NCBI GenBank assembly: GCA_004352715.1
Contig: SCFE01000118.1
Location: 173,439-237,438 of the forward strand
From: Hofstenia miamia
Taxonomy: Eukaryota > Xenacoelomorpha > Acoela
Direction: 5' to 3'
Length of the DNA: 64,000 nucleotides
How positions within the stretch are numbered: the first letter of the stretch is position 1; each line of letters opens with the position of its first letter. The notes under the pieces are model-generated. The model worked only from the letters and a program-made list of their open reading frames with translations. It did no database searches and was not told the DNA's origin. The position numbers and the translations under genes are program-made. Of the stretch, positions 60,901 to 64,000 are shown in pieces.

Positions 60901-63295
60901 CTAAGAAAAAAGGGATCCATGAAATTTTGATTCCACAGAACCGAATTTTATTGAGAACTTAGGGGACTGACACATCTGAAAATAACAAAACAATGAAACA
61001 AAATATGAACTTAAACTAATTAATTTTATGTTGCCTCAATTTTATGCAACTATTTTACAACAAGATTTTAAAATATGAAGCTCTTATTTACATAAAATGT
61101 TATTAGATGACAATAAATAAGAATGTAGAGGAAAACAATTGTAGGTGAATAGATGATAAATACTTGTAGCATAAAAACTTCATAAGAAATTAACAGTTTC
61201 TTTTGAGTTTTGCCTGATGAACATAAAAAAGATTTGAGATAAATGTCTTAGAATCTTTAATAATCAAACCTCAACAAAAATTTTTCAATCTTAACATTAA
61301 ATTTTTTCGAGTTGTTTTGCTATAAAAGAGTGTACAGGCTAGAATAAAGTATGTATTTGTCCGAGATCATATAAATGAGAAGTCTATTTCAATTATTGTA
61401 CATAAATTTGCACTTTAGACTGATGATAATACATTGGCAAACTTCTACAGTCAGTTCGATGCCAACCAAGATGTAACAGTTGAGAATGATTCCCAACAGT
61501 CTTCTCAGCATACCGTAGAGCAAAACACTTTTCCATCCACCCACACTCATTTTATCCCTAATCCAAATATTGCCGGTAAGTACTGTGTATTCAACTTAGT
61601 TAAGATTAGGTTTCTTGGACAGTTCGGCTGGAGTCCAAAAACTTGTAAGGATTGCCTAATATTCTAACATATAACAAATCACTGGTGAATCATTGGTAGT
61701 AAGAAAAGGAATGAACTTGTTTGGGGACTAAGGGCACATTTCCTGTTTTGATTTTACTAGAAAAGGTATAACCTTATAAACTAAAGAAATGCCTAGTATT
61801 AATTTATGACCTCATACAAAATATTTATACTGGTATTTTCATAGTTTTACACGTTGCTTTCTTGAGGCTTTGATCAAATCGGACACAACAGTTTTCAAGT
61901 CTTCCTCTGTTGAAAGTTAGGAGCCCAATTTAAAGATATTTTATTTGGCTTCGTACATTTGCGCTATCGTAGTACTATAAAACACCAATGTGGACTTGGA
62001 TTATTAGTTTAATTTATACTATAGTTGAAATGACTATCAGATAAATTTTATCATAGGATAAAGGTGACACCAAATATTTTGTTTGTAGTTATATAATTGA
62101 CAATCTAGTATCTCATAAATTATATTTTCAAAGTTTTTAATGTGTCTTTTTAAAAGCATTGGTGCATAGCGTGAAAATTGCAAAGGAACTAAGAAAAAAT
62201 GAAAAGTTCAAATGACGCCAACATAAATAAAAGACACCTTTAATAAATTAGTCTTGAATTGAGTTAATGCTAATGAAGGTGAAACCATAATGGTTTTTAA
62301 ACGGGGCACATAAAATTATCAAATAAGAAATTGAACTAGTTGTGAAACAACCTTGATATTATGATTGAAAACAGTGACAAAAACCAGTGTTGGCGCTAAA
62401 AACATCTAAGATTTACATTACTCCCCATATTAAAGTATATAAATCTAATTGATTAAACAAATGAAATCTCAGTTGAGAATGACAAAATTTAAGCATGATT
62501 TCAAAAACATAGCATCAATGATCATAGTAGGAAACATGAAAAATATTTTGACCTAAGATGGGATTTGATGTTTTCAATAAATTCCATCTATTTTCGAATT
62601 GCTTAGAGGAGACCTGACTCATGCCCGATTATATTTAACTCATTATGACAATAAATATAAACACTTCTTGCTCATCAGAACAAGGGCAACAAAAATCAAC
62701 GCTACACTGGATATTCATAATTTTATTGTAGTTGAAATTTTTAAATCGAATAGTCGAATTCCATTTTTATCATGTTCAACCCTAACCCTAAGTATTATAA
62801 AGTACAAATTTGCAAAGCTATTTGATTTATATAACTGAGTTTATTGCATTTCAGGTTTTTACTAGAAACATATACAAATTTATTTCCTCGGCTTGACCTG
62901 TGATACCACGTCCGCTCGGCTCAAAATGGATGTGCTTTACACGTTTTCAACATGGTCAATGACAACAAGAAATAAATTAAATAAATGCATTATTTGAAAA
63001 TTGAGACCCATCTCTCGTCAATCAACCCCTCACTGGGAAACACTGAATTAGAATATGATATTAACCAAGGTTGTCTTTAGACTTCCAAACATCGATACAT
63101 CCACCATACCATAGAATCTACCCATCGGCACATATAAGCAATCCAAATGAAGTTTTCCAATGGCAAGGTGAGTGGCCTGGAAGTACATCAATATGTGAAG
63201 AGCGGACCTATGCCCATCATCCATTCCATTTTACAGACTCATCATATCTCAATCAAAGATCGGAATTCAATGAATCGTACACCTACAATTTATAA
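43458..63295 (+). CDS. ARNT: ARNT/tango-type bHLH-PAS transcription factor
   Basis: This is the class II bHLH-PAS partner that dimerises with AHR, HIF-alpha, SIM or trachealess-type proteins and binds E-box-like sites in the nucleus. Exons: 43458-43504, 49264-49504, 50978-51070, 51445-51562, 51613-51642, 52252-52449, 54019-54193, 54232-54338, 56256-56403, then less certain 57828-57993 and 58922-59029, then 61419-61575 and 63081-63295. Phases agree at every junction and the sum is about 600 codons, near the length of fly tango. The bHLH ([14 protein letters not shown] ... [19 protein letters not shown]) is almost identical to ARNT. PAS-A starts [19 protein letters not shown] includes [20 protein letters not shown]. 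The C-terminus has FQWQGEWPG, like the WPQWQGQ of vertebrate ARNT. BMAL is less likely, because the linker after the bHLH reads [18 protein letters not shown], as in ARNT. Confidence 0.92.
43505..45957. other. ARNT intron 1, left part
   Basis: No second gene is supported. Around 44060-44100 a stretch ending gtactcgcccctgactgcccc resembles the right end of the 40.1-kb hAT MITE. Open frames on both strands lack motifs. Confidence 0.5.
45958..47406 (-). mobile_element. Degenerate piggyBac element, 1,449 bp, in ARNT intron 1
   Basis: TTAA precedes the left end (45954-45957) and follows the right end (47407-47410). The termini are CCCATTTCATTCCAG on the left and CCCATTTCATGCCAC on the right (inverted), 13 of 14 matching. 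TTAA duplication and CCC-starting ends are the piggyBac hallmark. It contains transposase remnants on the minus strand that lack the catalytic core, so it cannot move by itself. Confidence 0.88.
46192..47016 (-). pseudogene. piggyBac transposase remnant: N-terminus and C-terminal cysteine domain
   Basis: Reading on the minus strand, it starts [20 protein letters not shown] (47016) with the low-complexity acidic N-terminal region interrupted by stops. The frame 46606-46337 has [20 protein letters not shown] and [17 protein letters not shown], the piggyBac block [VI]xEMxxFxGIxLLxGY. After frameshifts and an internal deletion that removes the DDD catalytic region, 46330-46192 gives [20 protein letters not shown] then [11 protein letters not shown] and a stop: the C-terminal cross-brace zinc domain (CxxC...CxxC...C...YH). 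Product: none. Confidence 0.8.
47411..49263. other. ARNT intron 1, right part
   Basis: No gene is seen. A G-tract with a single N at about 48083-48103 and a pyrimidine-rich run (ccccctaagcaccccctc, about 48244) are the only marked features. Confidence 0.5.
49264..49504 (+). CDS. ARNT: ARNT exon 2: basic helix-loop-helix
   Basis: The acceptor is ctaattttag and the donor is gag|gtaatg. It encodes the DNA-contacting basic region [14 protein letters not shown], helix 1 ([11 protein letters not shown]), the loop, helix 2 ([19 protein letters not shown]) and the linker [16 protein letters not shown] that leads to PAS-A. It ends in phase 0. Confidence 0.95.
50978..51070 (+). CDS. ARNT: ARNT exon 3: start of PAS-A
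   Basis: The acceptor is aacatttag and the donor is acccag|gtatgc. Thirty-one codons: [20 protein letters not shown] then [11 protein letters not shown]. It corresponds to [28 protein letters not shown] in vertebrate ARNT. Confidence 0.95.
51445..51562 (+). CDS. ARNT: ARNT exon 4: PAS-A middle
   Basis: The acceptor is atgatttag and the donor is aaaa|gtacgt. It reads [20 protein letters not shown] then [19 protein letters not shown], matching the [23 protein letters not shown] block. It ends in phase 1. Confidence 0.95.
51613..51642 (+). CDS. ARNT: ARNT exon 5: 30-nt microexon
   Basis: The acceptor is attcttttag (the preceding intron is 50 nt) and the donor is cacg|gtatgt. It completes [11 protein letters not shown], the counterpart of TGTVKKEGQQ in ARNT. 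Its small size makes it easy for gene finders to miss. Confidence 0.88.
52252..52449 (+). CDS. ARNT: ARNT exon 6: end of PAS-A
   Basis: The acceptor is ataagttatag and the donor is ttcag|gtttgt written as tca g|gt. It reads [35 protein letters not shown] and [17 protein letters not shown], matching GSRRSFICRMRCG and the HFVVVHCTGYIK block of ARNT. Confidence 0.93.
54019..54193 (+). CDS. ARNT: ARNT exon 7: inter-PAS linker and start of PAS-B
   Basis: The acceptor is aatgttttag. It encodes [35 protein letters not shown] (FCLVAIGRLQVTSSPN in ARNT) and [17 protein letters not shown], aligned with FISRHNIEGIFTFVDHR. The donor is cagag|gtatgg. Confidence 0.92.
54232..54338 (+). CDS. ARNT: ARNT exon 8: PAS-B middle
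   Basis: It follows a 38-nt intron, the shortest in the window, with acceptor ataatttatttag. It reads [20 protein letters not shown] then [15 protein letters not shown], corresponding to [20 protein letters not shown]. The donor is aaaag|gtaaat. Confidence 0.92.
55863..55894. repeat. (TA)n microsatellite
   Basis: This is an uninterrupted TA tract in the ARNT intron before exon 9. Similar tracts lie at about 59537-59558 and 59867-59890. A TAG trinucleotide run is at about 60126-60149. Confidence 0.85.
56256..56403 (+). CDS. ARNT: ARNT exon 9: end of PAS-B
   Basis: The acceptor is ttgattttag and the donor is acaag|gtaaga. It reads [40 protein letters not shown] and EFLLVNFST. It parallels [20 protein letters not shown] and [21 protein letters not shown]. 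It ends in phase 2. Confidence 0.9.
57828..57993 (+). CDS. ARNT: ARNT candidate exon 10, containing an in-frame (TA)n tract
   Basis: An acceptor at cttctaaaag gives the phase required by exon 9 and reads [14 protein letters not shown] (TA)n tract read as alternating Tyr-Ile follows, then [20 protein letters not shown] and DQKLEFIKQ before donor gtcaga, in phase 0. The acceptor is weak. An alternative is a 47-nt intron removing the TA tract (57868-57914), which changes the downstream frame to phase 1. The region follows PAS-B, where ARNT proteins are poorly conserved, so homology cannot settle it. Confidence 0.45.
58922..59029 (+). CDS. ARNT: ARNT candidate exon 11: acidic linker
   Basis: Thirty-six codons in phase 0 at both ends: [20 protein letters not shown] then [16 protein letters not shown] before the strong donor gac|gtacgt. 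The acceptor (atgtggag) is weak. Upstream in the same frame an ATG at 58895 follows a stop, so it could instead begin a separate transcript. The acidic, leucine-bearing composition suits a transactivation region. Confidence 0.4.
59030..61418. other. ARNT intron before the penultimate exon
   Basis: No other gene is supported. About 60742-60943 is bounded by gttctgtgggaacatgcaat and an inverse-like gattccacagaac, perhaps a small fold-back element. The open frame inside it has no motif. Confidence 0.45.
61419..61575 (+). CDS. ARNT: ARNT penultimate exon: Ser/Gln/Thr-rich region
   Basis: The acceptor is ttgcactttag and the donor is tgccg|gtaagt. It reads [40 protein letters not shown] and HFIPNPNIA. 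The polar, glutamine/serine-rich composition resembles the C-terminal transactivation half of ARNT. It starts in phase 0 and ends in phase 1. Confidence 0.75.
63081..63295 (+). CDS. ARNT: ARNT last exon
   Basis: The acceptor is ggttgtctttag. It reads [37 protein letters not shown] and ends [11 protein letters not shown] with TAA at 63293-63295. The W-Q-G and W-P words recall the conserved VWPQWQGQ of ARNT C-termini. This ties the far exon to the gene. Confidence 0.82.
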
Positions 63296-63397
63296 GATGA
63301 AGCATTATTGTAAATAATGTTAAGCAAAGCGATTGGCGAAAATTTGTTTATTGTAATATTTCATCTTTTACAACTTTCTTATTAAGCAATTCCTTTA

Positions 63398-63407
63398 AAT
63401 AAATAAA
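63398..63407 (+). terminator. ARNT: Likely ARNT polyadenylation signal
   Basis: Two overlapping AATAAA hexamers (63398-63403 and 63402-63407) lie about 105 nt after the stop codon. Confidence 0.55.
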
Positions 63408-63491
63408 AGTCAATATACATATAGTTCTATTGATTTCCTAGTTTGATCAACAATTTACAATGCAATTTCCAACTGCTAAGAAATTCATATA

Positions 63492-64000
63492 CAGTCAGAC
63501 CTCGGTTCTCGAACGATTCATAATTTGAACAAATCGGATTTTGAACGAAAAATTTTTGTTTCAAAATTCGAACGATAATCGGAGTTCAAACGCTTTGTGC
63601 TATGTTTAGCTCTTATTTTTATATTGGTTTTCGCAAGTGCTTTAGCCCCTAATAATGCATTCAACGACAAAGAAACTCAGTAAACCTGCTACACGTGAAA
63701 AAGAAAAGTAGGATGTATAAGTTTTGAATTTAAGAAAGAAATATTGGACAGAAGAGTTCCACATATCAACTGGGCAACGTTTATGTTTATGTTGTTAGTG
63801 TAGTTGCCATTTTGTTTAGCATTTTGTGAGATATACATGGCTTTATTTGTTGGTTACCATATTAATTTCATGCATAAAATAATGTAAAAAAGTCTAAAAA
63901 AGTTAAGCATCCAGAATGACTTACATCAATGTTTCGGTGTTCGAACAAATCGCTTCGTAAACCGTGTTCTGTTGCAAATTATTGTCAAGAGCCGAGGTTT
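63492..64000. mobile_element. pogo/Tigger-like inverted-repeat element, right end cut by window
   Basis: After TA (63490-63491) the sequence starts CAGTCAGACCTCGGTTCTCG, a typical pogo/Tigger-style end. The window closes with gtcaagagccgaggttt, the inverse of the same end (ACCTCGGTTCT against AACCTCGGCTCT). Subterminal repeats of ttcgaac and ttgaac words occur at both sides. No transposase frame is seen, so it is probably non-autonomous, with its last few bases just outside the window. Confidence 0.7.

Noticed and set aside
60709-60930. 73-codon frame, and its minus-strand counterpart
   Set aside because: No family motif. It lies within a possible small inverted-repeat element, and open frames on both strands suggest chance.
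1-64000. tRNA, rRNA or other structured RNA genes
   Set aside because: I saw no A/B-box plus cloverleaf arrangement or rRNA core sequence by eye. A covariance-model search would be needed to exclude them.

Overview
The window is AT-rich animal DNA with spliced genes (GT-AG introns from 38 nt to about 5.8 kb), many transposon remains, (TA)n microsatellites and several assembly gaps. Nothing in it looks bacterial or viral. The very short introns (38, 44, 46 and 50 nt), the AT content and the mixture of hAT, piggyBac, P-type, mariner-type and LINE relics suggest an invertebrate. A crustacean or other arthropod is plausible, but I cannot name the species.

Two genes can be read exon by exon, both on the + strand. 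(1) About 22.96-30.91 kb encodes a type I TGF-beta/activin receptor serine/threonine kinase of the ALK4/5/7 (baboon) branch. Seven exons give the cysteine-rich ectodomain, the membrane span, an unusual GS box, the whole kinase domain and the stop codon; the signal-peptide exon was not found. (2) About 43.46-63.30 kb encodes an ARNT/tango-type bHLH-PAS transcription factor. The start codon, bHLH, PAS-A, PAS-B and the C-terminal stop are present. Splice phases agree throughout, and the protein would be about 600 residues if two less certain exons are right. The two proteins belong to separate pathways (Smad2/3-type signalling and class II bHLH-PAS dimerisation); I see no functional link beyond proximity.

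Layout. 0-9 kb: gene-poor, with a decayed mariner/IS630-type transposase near 1.65-2.41 kb, a gap inside a (TA)n tract, and short repeats. 9.05-10.9 kb: hAT-type MITEs rich in CGAGTTCGAG, nested inside one another. About 10.1-22.1 kb: a block almost without CpG (about six by eye in 12 kb, against dozens per kb just upstream). It holds decayed LINE pieces on both strands, three copies of a 0.9-kb inverted-repeat element and a 402-bp MITE. 22.96-30.91 kb: receptor gene. 31-34.3 kb: no gene seen. 34.3-36.7 kb: a broken P-element-type transposase on the minus strand, split by a 1-kb TA-flanked inverted-repeat element. 37.7-38.95 kb: a broken hAT transposase. 39-43 kb: MITEs, an 18-base match to the Tn5 mosaic end, and an assembly duplication. 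43.3-63.4 kb: the ARNT gene, whose first intron carries a degenerate piggyBac element with TTAA target sites and matching termini. The window ends inside a pogo/Tigger-like inverted-repeat element.

Most stand-alone open frames in the window are chance or read across N runs. The most interesting points are the sharply bounded CpG-free block, the altered GS box of the receptor, the (TA)n tract that appears to lie in frame in an ARNT exon, and the legible nested transposon insertions.
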